A stretch of DNA of 25,998 bases from Planctomycetaceae bacterium. GTDB lineage: Bacteria; Planctomycetota; Planctomycetia; Planctomycetales; Planctomycetaceae. The translations under genes and the position numbers were made by a program. The stretch is from positions 1-25,998 of the forward strand of contig CANHVD010000009.1 in the NCBI GenBank assembly GCA_947463775.1, read 5' to 3'. Positions within the stretch are counted from its first letter, which is position 1; every line of letters starts with the position of its first letter. The notes under the pieces were generated by a model that worked only from the letters and a program-made list of their open reading frames with translations, did not search any database and was not told where the DNA came from. Below are positions 1-8,055 of this stretch, piece by piece.

Positions 1-1
1 A

Positions 2-76
2 CCCTCTCCCCCAATTTTTTGCAATTACGCTGACATATGACACCAAGCGGCATCCGCAAAAAATCGGGGGAGAGGG
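2..76. repeat. Long imperfect inverted repeat (20 of 21 bp)
   Basis: The arms at 2-22 and 56-76 are reverse complements at 20 of 21 positions; the single mismatch is A13 against C65. Each arm has a pyrimidine- or purine-rich block (CCCTCTCCCCC / GGGGGAGAGGG) next to a run of six T or A. A 33-nt loop separates them. It lies about 20 nt beyond the stop of the minus-strand PLP enzyme gene, so its RNA could act as a terminator for that gene. The length and near-perfect arms would also fit a small non-autonomous repeat element. The left boundary may be cut by the window edge. Confidence 0.7.
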
Positions 77-97
77 GGCAACATGGCGCGGTCCAGC

Positions 98-1174
98 CTA
101 CCACTCATCCAGTTGATCCGCATCGATCGTTGGGCAGTCATCGTTGGCGTTCATGCGATCAATCGCCGCGTCATCTTTAAACCCAGAGCCAGTCACGAGA
201 CAGACAACGGTTGCTTCGGGATCAATCTCGCCAGCGGCCGCAGCCTGAAGCGCTCCGGCCAATGCGGCTACGCCTGCGGGTTCCGAGAACACACCTTCTT
301 CTCGCGCCAGTCGTTTTTGCAAAGCCCAGACATAATCGTCGGCCACCAAGTGCCCATTACCACCAGTCGCGCGGCATTCGGTGACGGCGATATCTCCGTC
401 AATTACGCTCGCGACCTGCAGGCCACTGATTTTTGTCGTACACATGACCGTTTGAGCTTTGAGCAAACCCTGTCGTAACGGCCCGGCGACAGTGTTGTTT
501 CCCTCCGGCTGAACACAATGGACCGCCGCTGGTTTCGCGAGAACTCCGTCGACAACCAACTGCTGAAATCCGCGAGCCGTTGCGATACAGAGTCCACCAC
601 TTCCCGCCGGACAGAAGACGTGATCGATCAACGACGGAGATTGTTCCGCCAGCTCAAAACTGATCGACTGAACTCCCGACATTCCCGCCGGACTGTAGAC
701 AAACGCGCTGATCTGAAGAGCGTTCCCGGGACGTTGACCGATCGCCAATAATCGACTGAGAACATGTTCAGAAATCGTGGGATCGGTCCCGAACCGTCGA
801 ATACGCGCGATCTTCGCTCCGTAGGCCATCATCTGTTTCAGCTTCCCCAGTGGCGCGCCTTCGACGATCGCGATGCGGCAGTCGATCCCTGCGGCAGCAC
901 AATACGCGGCCAGCGATGCTCCGGTGTTACCACTGGATGTGGCAATGCACCGCGTTTGACCGTTGGCCACCATGTGAGAAATCGCGGATGAAGCGAAGCG
1001 ATCCTTGTAAGAGCCCGACGGGTTACAGCATTCCAGCTTGAAGAACAAGTTCTTCAGACCAGCCTCCGGACCGATTTTACGAGATCTCACCAGCGGCGTG
1101 TTCCCTTCACCCAGTGTGATCTGAGCAGATTCAGGAAGAGTGTCGAATTTCTGACTCCAGCGCCACATACTCAT
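98..1174 (-). CDS. Threonine synthase-like PLP-dependent enzyme
   Basis: A 358-residue fold-type II PLP enzyme. In the family, threonine synthase converts O-phosphohomoserine to threonine in the cytoplasm. Seen here: GEGNTPLV (22-29), the PLP-lysine motif NPSGSYKDR with Lys57, the SSGNTGAS loop (80-87), a glycine-rich phosphate-binding turn GSGG (191-194), and near the C-terminus TGSGFKDD, which resembles the TGHGLKDP segment of threonine synthases. The ATG start has AAGGA about 8 nt upstream. The protein is shorter than the E. coli-type enzyme and closer to the compact ThrC form. A threonine dehydratase or another PLP lyase cannot be excluded from motifs alone. No other threonine-pathway gene is nearby. 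Class is confident; exact substrate is moderate. Confidence 0.85.
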   Translation of the reverse strand: MSMWRWSQKFDTLPESAQITLGEGNTPLVRSRKIGPEAGLKNLFFKLECCNPSGSYKDRFASSAISHMVANGQTRCIATSSGNTGASLAAYCAAAGIDCRIAIVEGAPLGKLKQMMAYGAKIARIRRFGTDPTISEHVLSRLLAIGQRPGNALQISAFVYSPAGMSGVQSISFELAEQSPSLIDHVFCPAGSGGLCIATARGFQQLVVDGVLAKPAAVHCVQPEGNNTVAGPLRQGLLKAQTVMCTTKISGLQVASVIDGDIAVTECRATGGNGHLVADDYVWALQKRLAREEGVFSEPAGVAALAGALQAAAAGEIDPEATVVCLVTGSGFKDDAAIDRMNANDDCPTIDADQLDEW

Positions 1175-1274
1175 TGGATCGTGTCCTTAGGTGAACCGCA
1201 GAACGGCTTGATGATAAGCGAATGCATTGCGATCGCGGCCTCATCGGCGGCTGGAAAAGGGAAACCGCTGTTCA

Positions 1275-1305
1275 CCGATACGGCAGTCCATCGCTGCCGT
1301 ATCGG
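1275..1305. terminator. Perfect 12-bp hairpin between two minus-strand genes
   Basis: CCGATACGGCAG at 1275-1286 pairs perfectly with 1294-1305 across a 7-nt loop. It sits 90 nt past the stop of the M16 protease gene and 100 nt before the start of the PLP enzyme gene, both on the minus strand. No T-run follows directly on the minus strand, so it may be an intrinsic terminator of weak form or an RNA stability or processing element. Confidence 0.5.
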
Positions 1306-1395
1306 CTCACAAAAGCTTCACGCTCCGAAAAGCTCCAGCCGGATGATACGTCGAATCCTGCCTCCGCAACTAACTTGTTCTTTTGACCTTGTTCT

Positions 1396-4137
1396 TTACT
1401 TCTGCTCCTCAGCTTTAAAGTCGCCGGCTTGAACAATAAATAAGCGTTGGGGGTCGATATGCTTCTTCAGTGCAGCGTTCACCTCTTCGACCGACAGCTT
1501 ACTGATCTTGTCTTCGAACTCGGCAACAAATTTCATATCTCGACCAATGAATGCATACGATTCAAGCGTCTGCACGATGGCTCGATCTTCCGTACGCTGG
1601 ACCTGCTGTTCCTGAAGATAACCTGCTTTGGCTGCTTCCAGTTCTTCCGCAGTAATGCCGTTTTCCAGCAGCTTTTTCAGTTCATCCTGAATGGCTTCGT
1701 GGACCTTGGGAGCATTGTCCGGATTGGAGATCGCGAACAGGAAGAACGTCGTTCGCTCATCAACAGCGGACGGTTGCAGGCTGGACTGCACGGAGTACGA
1801 AAGTCCTTCCTTCTGTCGCAAACGATCACCCAGTCGTGAAGAAAGACCGCTGCTTCCTAACACGAAGTTTCCGATCGACAAAGCCGCGTAGTCAGGATGA
1901 TCATCTCGCATCGGGATCGTCATTGCTGCGATGTAAGCAGCGTTCGGCTTATCCGGCGTCAGGATTTGTTCCCGACCGCCCTTCTCGTTGTTCACGGAAA
2001 CGCGAGCCAGTCGTTCGAACTTAACGTCGGAAGACCACCCCGTCGTAAACTCATCAACAGCGGGAAGTACCAGCTCCGGATCGAAGTCACCGACGATGGT
2101 GAGCTCACCAACAGCCGAGGACAACATGTGGGAATAAACATCTTTAATCTGTTCGACGGTGACCGCTTTCACGCGTTCGGCTTCTTCGTCCATGGTTGGC
2201 ACATAGCGAGGATCATCAACCGGATATGGTGAGATTTTGCGACTGACGTTTGTCATGGCCAAAGCAATGGGATCGGACATCTGCTGATTAATCTGGGCAA
2301 TCTGCTCTTCGCGGATGATCTCCAGCTCTTCTTTCGGGAACAGCGGATGCTTCATGACCTCCTTCACGATCTCCAGAACTTTCGCGACGTTCTCGCGGCT
2401 GGTCTGCACAGAGACCGACAGAACACCCGGGGTTCCAGAAACCCGCAACTGAGCCCGGTAGTTGTTCAGCTCATCCGTGATCTGCTGACGCGTCATATGC
2501 TCTGAGCCGCGATTCAACATTTGCGGCATCAGCTCGGCAGCAACGGCCAGTCCCTTCAGAGCTTCTGCATTACCGTATCGAAAATTGAGTCGCAGATTGA
2601 CGATGGATCCGCGAGTCTTCTTTGGGAGCAGCGTGACCTTGATGCCGGACGACAATGTCGAACGAGCGAGCCGCTTTTCGATCGCCAACGGATCAACATC
2701 GAATTCTTCACCCTGAGCCACATCGGATCGGCCCTTGTAGTCGCCAATCATCTCGGCCAGATCCGGTGTTGCCGGAATGGTGGCTCGCTGAGCTTCCTTC
2801 GTCGGTTCATAGACGCCGGCTGTTCTGTTATTGCGAACCAGATAGGTGGCAGCGACACGAGTCACATCTTCCGCCGTCACTTTTTCGAGGCGATCGCGGT
2901 AGAGAAAGAACAGACGCCAGTCGCCCTGAGCTGACCAGTCGCTAAGTTCAATTGCCACGCGTTGAGAATCGGCGACCGTTAGTTCACGCTGCTTCAGAAG
3001 TTCAGACCGAGCACGTTCGACTTCTTCCGGAGTGAAGGCTTTCTCAGCAGTGCCTTCGCCCGATTCAATCAGACTCTGAACCAGAGCTGTCCCGTCGGTT
3101 CCCTGAGTCGCCTCGGCCATAAACATCAGGATGCCCGGATCGTGGAGGGCGAAAGTCATTCCAAATACGCTGGCGGCAACTCGACGCTTCACCAGAGATT
3201 CATAAAGCCGACCGGCCGGTTCGCTGGTCATGATCGTGGAAAGCACATCCACTGCGGCAAAATCCGGATGACCGCCGGAGGGAATATGGTAGAGCGTCGC
3301 CGCCAGAGCCACATCGCCCACACGTCGCAGCGTCACCATGCGTTCGCCGTCCTGAGCTGGCTCTTCTGTGTACGTTGGCTCAAGCTTACGTTCAGGACGT
3401 GGAATAACTCCGAAGTAGTTCTTTACGAACTCCAGCGACTTCTTCTCATCGAACTTACCCGCGATCACCAGAATCACGTTGTCGGGCTGATAATACTTCT
3501 GATAGAACCGACGCAAGCTATCGGCCGGAACCTTCTCGATGTCCGCACGGTTGCCAATGGTCGACTGGCCGTAGTTGTGCCATTCAAACGCCGCCGCCGT
3601 TACTCGCTGCATGAGAACTCGCTGAGGACTATTTTCACCGCGTTCAAATTCGCTGCGGACCACGGAGAATTCTTTAGCCAGATCTTCAGCACTGATAAAG
3701 CTGTTCACGAGCCGATCCGCTTCCAGCTTCAATGCGAATTCGAGATTCTCGTCGCTGGCCGGCAGAGTTTCGTAGTAGTTGGTGCGGTCGAGCCAGGTCG
3801 TTCCGTTGAACTCCGCTCCACGTTCCTGCAATGACTTGGGAATATTCTGATGCGTGGGTGTTCCTTTGAAGACCATATGCTCCAGAAGGTGAGCCATCCC
3901 GGCTTCGCCATAACCTTCATGGCGTGACCCAACGAAGACCGTGAGATTGACGGTCACTTTCGGACTGGACTTATCCGGGAACAGCAGCACCTTCATGCCG
4001 TTGTCCAGATGAAACTCAGAAATCCCTTCCACCGAGCGAATCAGGGCCGGTTCACCTTCTGCAGCCATCAGTGGCCTGAAGGTTGAGAGCACACACACCA
4101 CAGCCGCAACTCGCAGAACCATCGAGTCCATTTTCAT
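1396..4137 (-). CDS. Secreted two-domain M16 family zinc metalloprotease
   Basis: A 913-residue pitrilysin/insulinase-type protease. A signal peptide is visible at the N-terminus (hydrophobic core about 7-20, likely cleavage after an Ala near 26), so the enzyme probably acts outside the cytoplasmic membrane. The inverted zinc motif HLLEH occupies 83-87, and Glu163, 76 residues after His87, is the expected third ligand. The first M16 unit covers about 40-440. A second unit (about 495-900) lacks HxxEH, as is usual for the inactive half, but keeps the Arg/Tyr-type segment RLRQKEGLSYSV. This single-chain duplication is typical of bacterial M16 zinc proteases. The ATG is preceded by GAAAGGA at 8 nt spacing. 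On the minus strand, TACAAT at 4179-4174 is a possible -10 box about 37 nt upstream. Substrate unknown. Confidence 0.93.
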   Translation of the reverse strand: MKMDSMVLRVAAVVCVLSTFRPLMAAEGEPALIRSVEGISEFHLDNGMKVLLFPDKSSPKVTVNLTVFVGSRHEGYGEAGMAHLLEHMVFKGTPTHQNIPKSLQERGAEFNGTTWLDRTNYYETLPASDENLEFALKLEADRLVNSFISAEDLAKEFSVVRSEFERGENSPQRVLMQRVTAAAFEWHNYGQSTIGNRADIEKVPADSLRRFYQKYYQPDNVILVIAGKFDEKKSLEFVKNYFGVIPRPERKLEPTYTEEPAQDGERMVTLRRVGDVALAATLYHIPSGGHPDFAAVDVLSTIMTSEPAGRLYESLVKRRVAASVFGMTFALHDPGILMFMAEATQGTDGTALVQSLIESGEGTAEKAFTPEEVERARSELLKQRELTVADSQRVAIELSDWSAQGDWRLFFLYRDRLEKVTAEDVTRVAATYLVRNNRTAGVYEPTKEAQRATIPATPDLAEMIGDYKGRSDVAQGEEFDVDPLAIEKRLARSTLSSGIKVTLLPKKTRGSIVNLRLNFRYGNAEALKGLAVAAELMPQMLNRGSEHMTRQQITDELNNYRAQLRVSGTPGVLSVSVQTSRENVAKVLEIVKEVMKHPLFPKEELEIIREEQIAQINQQMSDPIALAMTNVSRKISPYPVDDPRYVPTMDEEAERVKAVTVEQIKDVYSHMLSSAVGELTIVGDFDPELVLPAVDEFTTGWSSDVKFERLARVSVNNEKGGREQILTPDKPNAAYIAAMTIPMRDDHPDYAALSIGNFVLGSSGLSSRLGDRLRQKEGLSYSVQSSLQPSAVDERTTFFLFAISNPDNAPKVHEAIQDELKKLLENGITAEELEAAKAGYLQEQQVQRTEDRAIVQTLESYAFIGRDMKFVAEFEDKISKLSVEEVNAALKKHIDPQRLFIVQAGDFKAEEQK

Positions 4138-4451
4138 ATCAGCAATCCTTTCAGAATATTGACAACCTACCAGATTGTAGCGGCCTCCGCAGTTTTCACA
4201 TGGGTTACGGCGAGATCTTTACGGCCCCTGATAAAACCGGGACAGCCCCTGACCAAACCCGGGCCCAATCCCGCAAACTGCAACTCAAGAGGAAGCTTGT
4301 AGTTACTCCGCCGCGGCCACCACGGGGAGTAATGATCTGAATCAATCATCCCGCGAACACACGGCCTCAATTTATGCCGCTCGAAGACTAGACCAAAGCC
4401 AGTCCCGTACGCCCCAGTCGGTCTTCGCACTGAACGGTAGACATAAATAAA
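4138..4451. other. Intergenic region between kinase and M16 protease genes
   Basis: No convincing gene is present in this 314-bp stretch. It holds an imperfect 21-nt tandem repeat at 4224-4265; both copies begin GCCCCTGA, share AAACC and end in a G-rich block. It also holds a 7-bp inverted repeat, TTACTCC (4303-4309) with GGAGTAA (4326-4332), which could end transcription of the upstream kinase gene. A possible -10 box for the protease gene (TACAAT, minus strand) lies at 4179-4174. Confidence 0.5.
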
Positions 4452-6761
4452 TCACATCCGAATTCTCATGCTGTCTGTTCGCAGCGATGAGGGATCGCTG
4501 GAAATCTCAATCGCTTCCACCAGCAGTGCGAGAGAATTCTGCAGAGAACGCGCGACAACGAAGAGTACTCCGAAGCCCATCAGTCCGGTAACGCTCAGCA
4601 ATCCCGGAACCCAGCGCTCCTGTCCTTCCGTCAGCAACACGAACAGCATGACTCCAACGAGCGGCAACGCCGCGGCCAACGCCAGATAGCCCCATGTCAT
4701 GCGATGAATGCTTCGCAGGGAATCAACATCACTCAAAGGAATTGCCTTGCCCGATAACAACTTCGGATAAAACGCGCGAACGGCGATCCATGTGATGAAG
4801 AAGAAGGGATAGGTCGCAGCAATGCCACCGCACAAAGCCAGGCTGACAAAGAAGTGCGAATACAAATGCACGGTCAGAGCAGCACCAGCACTATTCATGG
4901 CGATGGGGTAGATAATGCCGGCCAGCAACCATTCCGATGCACCCAGCAAGGCCAGCATATTGCCAATGTGCAGACTTCGGCGCCGAACGGCATCGGCATC
5001 CGGAACATTGGCGAGACCTTGCGTCACTCCCCGAATAACCGGCCAGGCCAGCCAGACGCCAAGTCCGAGACCCAGTGGAAAAGCAATTGTATTGATCCAT
5101 ATCTGGATGTTGTTGAAGATCTTGTCGGCGTTCGGCAGGATCTCCGGCAGATGGTCAACGATCTGCTCTTTGTTGTAAACAAGATTGAGAAATGCGGCGA
5201 TGCCGTTGGCTCCCATCACAATTGCCGCGAGTACCAGCAGCGGCCGGCGAATGACGAAACCACGCCACCAGTTGGCCCTCGGACGTAATGACGCCATCGT
5301 CTCGGGTTCTGTGCAATATCGCAATTCTCTGGCAAGCTCTTCAGCGGCCCCAAAACGCTTCTCGCGATCATTGGCAAGTGCTCGCAGCAGGACATCACGG
5401 ATCGCCGTGACTGAAGCAAACGGCAACTGGCCAAAGTGGCGAAGATCGGGCTGTTGAGTTCTTAATTGCCCAGCCGACGCGAGTGCCGCTGGCCAGCTTC
5501 GATCACTGACATGATCATTGAACGGACGTTGCCCGCACAACATTTCCCACAGCAGAACACTCAACGAATACTGGTCACTGCGAGCATCCACGTCATCGGC
5601 TTCGCGAGCATGATCCGGGTGACAGACTTCCAATTGCTCGGGCGACATGTAGGCCAGACTGCCGCCAAAGTAAGCTGCCGGAGTCACCCCGTCGAGCTTT
5701 GAACAGAAGCTGATATTGAAGTCAACAATTTTCGGAGCCCCGTTTTCATCCAGCAGAATATTGGCCGGCTTGAGATCTCGATGAAGCACGCCCTGCTCAT
5801 GTGCATACTGGAGTGCAGACGCTACCTGAATTCCGAAAAGACAAACCGTCTCTGGCCACGTGGCTTTCTGCAGCCGACGGTGCAAAGGATGTTCGTGAGC
5901 AGCCCCGGTGACTCCAAAGCCGCTTCCGGATTCCTGCAACTGACAACTGATCGCCTTCAACAAAGCTGTGCCCGACCAATCGGACTTTGGCAACAGACGC
6001 AGTTGATCCAGCACTTCTGAAAGCGATGCTCCGGCAACGTACTGCATGTAAAGCAGACGTACATTCTTTTCCGGGATAATGCGCTGGTCGTAAACTCGCA
6101 CAATATTCGGATGATCCAGTTGAGCCAGCGTCTGAGCTTCATTGCTGCGAGTGACACTCACCTTCAACGCACACAGACGCTGCATGGATTTTTGACGAGC
6201 CAGAAACACTGTGGCAAATGCTCCGCTGCCCAGGCGAGTCAACAGATCAAAATCGTCGATCGTGTCACCAGGCTGAAGAATAATCTTTTGCCGCGATACT
6301 CCCCGCATCGAACTGGATTCAACGGAATCGGCCTGACCAATGAGTCGCTTGAGTCGATCGGCCAAACCCGGAAATCTCGCCACGAATTCACTCAGCCTGA
6401 CATCCTCGCCCGATTGACGGCGAATGTGGAATTCTTCATAGACGAGATCACATGGAGCTAAACCGTCCGGCTCCTTCAGCTCCGGCCACTGATCGAGATA
6501 CTGTTCAACCGACTTTGGATCCGTCTTGTGAGTCCAGCGTTGTTCGAGATCAACCTTCACCAGCTCAATCAGCGTCAGTCGCCGCGTTTGGGAATTCTCA
6601 GGCGGTACGAATTCCCGCAGGTTCGGTGGAGTTTTGCGGTCTTCCCATTCGACACAGAAACGTTCGATGCAATCCGCCATCTGAGTCCAGTCCCCGCGCG
6701 CACGGTCAGGCTCCGAGTGAACGGGACTGCCGGACGATGAGACCTCCACGATGCCAGACAC
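4452..6761 (-). CDS. Transmembrane serine/threonine protein kinase (planctomycete type)
   Basis: Residue numbers here count from the TTG at 6767. The N-terminal 150 residues are the acidic, Trp- and Pro-containing region common in planctomycete kinases. The kinase domain spans about 172-490: glycine-rich loop LGSGAFATVFLA (179-190), Lys202, catalytic loop HRDLKPAN with Asp331, and an activation segment ending in SPEQ. The magnesium motif is DFN (349-351), not DFG; the metal-binding Asp is kept. About six hydrophobic helices follow (near 508-530, 555-578, 603-625, 633-662, 693-713, 719-740), so the kinase is probably anchored with the catalytic domain in the cytoplasm. Start: an AGGGAG site is only 2 nt from the TTG but 8 nt from the GTG at 6761, which I prefer. 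The input signal and targets are unknown. Confidence 0.93.
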   Translation of the reverse strand: MSGIVEVSSSGSPVHSEPDRARGDWTQMADCIERFCVEWEDRKTPPNLREFVPPENSQTRRLTLIELVKVDLEQRWTHKTDPKSVEQYLDQWPELKEPDGLAPCDLVYEEFHIRRQSGEDVRLSEFVARFPGLADRLKRLIGQADSVESSSMRGVSRQKIILQPGDTIDDFDLLTRLGSGAFATVFLARQKSMQRLCALKVSVTRSNEAQTLAQLDHPNIVRVYDQRIIPEKNVRLLYMQYVAGASLSEVLDQLRLLPKSDWSGTALLKAISCQLQESGSGFGVTGAAHEHPLHRRLQKATWPETVCLFGIQVASALQYAHEQGVLHRDLKPANILLDENGAPKIVDFNISFCSKLDGVTPAAYFGGSLAYMSPEQLEVCHPDHAREADDVDARSDQYSLSVLLWEMLCGQRPFNDHVSDRSWPAALASAGQLRTQQPDLRHFGQLPFASVTAIRDVLLRALANDREKRFGAAEELARELRYCTEPETMASLRPRANWWRGFVIRRPLLVLAAIVMGANGIAAFLNLVYNKEQIVDHLPEILPNADKIFNNIQIWINTIAFPLGLGLGVWLAWPVIRGVTQGLANVPDADAVRRRSLHIGNMLALLGASEWLLAGIIYPIAMNSAGAALTVHLYSHFFVSLALCGGIAATYPFFFITWIAVRAFYPKLLSGKAIPLSDVDSLRSIHRMTWGYLALAAALPLVGVMLFVLLTEGQERWVPGLLSVTGLMGFGVLFVVARSLQNSLALLVEAIEISSDPSSLRTDSMRIRM

Positions 6762-6797
6762 GCACAAAGCTCCCTGGTTTGCAATACGATTTCGATC

Positions 6798-6865
6798 GTA
6801 GAGCCGACTTCAGTCGGCATTGTGATGGAACCTGAGAAAGCAATGTTGGCTCAAGCCAACGCTAC
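6798..6865. repeat. Inverted pair of REP-like hairpins with GTAG feet
   Basis: Two hairpins face each other. The first, on the plus strand, is GTAG (6798-6801), one base, then stem GCCGAC (6803-6808), loop TTCA and stem GTCGGC (6813-6818), followed by ATTG. The second, read on the minus strand, is GTAG (6865-6862), one base, then stem GTTGGC, loop TTGA and stem GCCAAC (6860-6845), followed by ATTG. The stems differ at three pairs, all compensated. A GTAG foot plus a short palindrome is the known layout of REP sequences mobilised by RAYT (IS200/IS605-like) transposases. No RAYT gene is in the window. Confidence 0.75.
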
Positions 6866-7042
6866 GAATGCTGCGAACACCAGAAATGCTGAACCAGCAA
6901 ACACCACTCGTCTTACATGTTGCGATTCTGTCAGACAGTCGCTGAAATTCAACCGCGGTCGCTTGAACAGTCCGCCACAATCCGTTGCCATGCTCACAGA
7001 ATGATCGGTTGCGAAGAATAAGTCTCTTCCCAGGATAAAAAC

Positions 7043-7900
7043 ATGAACACGCCCCAAAACTTGACTCCTCAGGCATTCTGGGCTGACCAGATGGAACAAG
7101 GCTATGCACTCGTCGAGCAGATTCTGGCTTTTCCGGTGCAGGAATCAGGCGAAGGTTTTGCGTCATTAAAGGACGCTGTTGAGGAAGATGGAGTCGAGAT
7201 TCTCTTTTCGACCTCAAAGATCGCCGGCTCGCTGGATCGCGTCTTCTACATGCGACAGAGCCTGGTGAAAGATGTGCTGGCCATCGGCCGCGAGATGAAT
7301 CGTCGTGGCTGGATCTTGAAGATCGAGGACGGCTATCGTTCGCTGGCGATGCAGAAACAGCTCGGCAGCAAGCCGGAGCTATTCGACGCCATTCTGAAGA
7401 AATGCATTTGGGAGAACGGAGGCACCATTCCGCCGGTCGAACTGGTGTTCCGGCGTGGCTCAGTATTGATCGCCAATATTCCCAAGGTGGGAACTCATAT
7501 GTCCGGCTCGGCAATTGATATCTCTGTCTTTCGACGCGACGACGGCAGTGAAGTCTGGCGTGGAAACACTTATCTGGAGATGAGCGAACGAACGCCGATG
7601 AGAAGTCCGTTCGTCGAGCCGGAGTTTGTGCAGAATCGACTTGAGATCACCGCCGTGATGGAATCGCACGGCTTTATGCATTTCCCGTTTGAGTTCTGGC
7701 ATTACAACAAAGGTGACGGGCTCGGACATATCCTCACCGGCAACAAAGCACCGGCCAACTTCGGCCCGGTGCATTGGGATCCAACCACCAACAAGGTCAC
7801 GGCCGTTGATAATCCATCGCAGCCTCTGCGACCGCTGCCCGAGATTGAACGCGAAATCGCCGCCGCAGTGGAACGAGCGAAAGCCGCTGGAAGAACTTAA
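7043..7900 (+). CDS. D-alanyl-D-alanine dipeptidase, VanX/DdpX family (M15)
   Basis: A 285-residue member of the peptidase M15D family, whose enzymes hydrolyse the D-Ala-D-Ala dipeptide with a single zinc ion. Seen here: DGYRS (96-100) with the conserved Arg99, the zinc motif THMSGSAID (151-159), giving ligands His152 and Asp159, and the FEFWHY segment (216-221) with catalytic base Glu217 and third ligand His220. The usual Ser before the first His is Thr. No signal peptide is visible, as in cytoplasmic VanX and DdpX. The ATG follows AGGAT. No vanH, vanA or dipeptide transporter genes lie nearby, so a role in peptidoglycan dipeptide recycling is more likely than vancomycin resistance. A D,D-carboxypeptidase of the same fold is the main alternative. 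Confidence 0.88.
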   Translation: MNTPQNLTPQAFWADQMEQGYALVEQILAFPVQESGEGFASLKDAVEEDGVEILFSTSKIAGSLDRVFYMRQSLVKDVLAIGREMNRRGWILKIEDGYRSLAMQKQLGSKPELFDAILKKCIWENGGTIPPVELVFRRGSVLIANIPKVGTHMSGSAIDISVFRRDDGSEVWRGNTYLEMSERTPMRSPFVEPEFVQNRLEITAVMESHGFMHFPFEFWHYNKGDGLGHILTGNKAPANFGPVHWDPTTNKVTAVDNPSQPLRPLPEIEREIAAAVERAKAAGRT

Positions 7901-7947
7901 TGGTCGGTTCAATCGGAGAAGCGTTGCAGTACCGGATTAATGGTTTA

Positions 7948-7992
7948 TAGGTCCCATAAGTCACATAAGTCGTATATGTCTCATAAGTCCGA
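7948..7992. repeat. Five-copy degenerate 9-bp tandem repeat
   Basis: Five consecutive 9-mers can be read: taggtccca, taagtcaca, taagtcgta, tatgtctca and taagtccga. The consensus is TAAGTCnnA. It lies in the 155-bp spacer between the dipeptidase and histidine phosphatase genes. It resembles a minisatellite-type intergenic repeat. With no spacers between units, it is not a CRISPR. Confidence 0.8.
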
Positions 7993-8055
7993 TTTGGCTT
8001 TCCTGTCTTATCCTTCGCATCCAAAGTCATTCCCCCTAACAGAGCACATAGCCGA

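Noticed and set aside
3142..3834. A 230-codon plus-strand open frame opposite the M16 protease
   Set aside because: It lies antisense to the conserved zinc-protease domain, with a composition expected from an antisense frame.
4167..4430. An 87-codon minus-strand open frame between the kinase and protease genes
   Set aside because: It has no ribosome binding site, domain or coding-like composition, and it runs across a tandem repeat and a hairpin.
7948..7992. A small CRISPR array
   Set aside because: The units are 9 bp, contiguous and degenerate, with no spacers and no cas genes.
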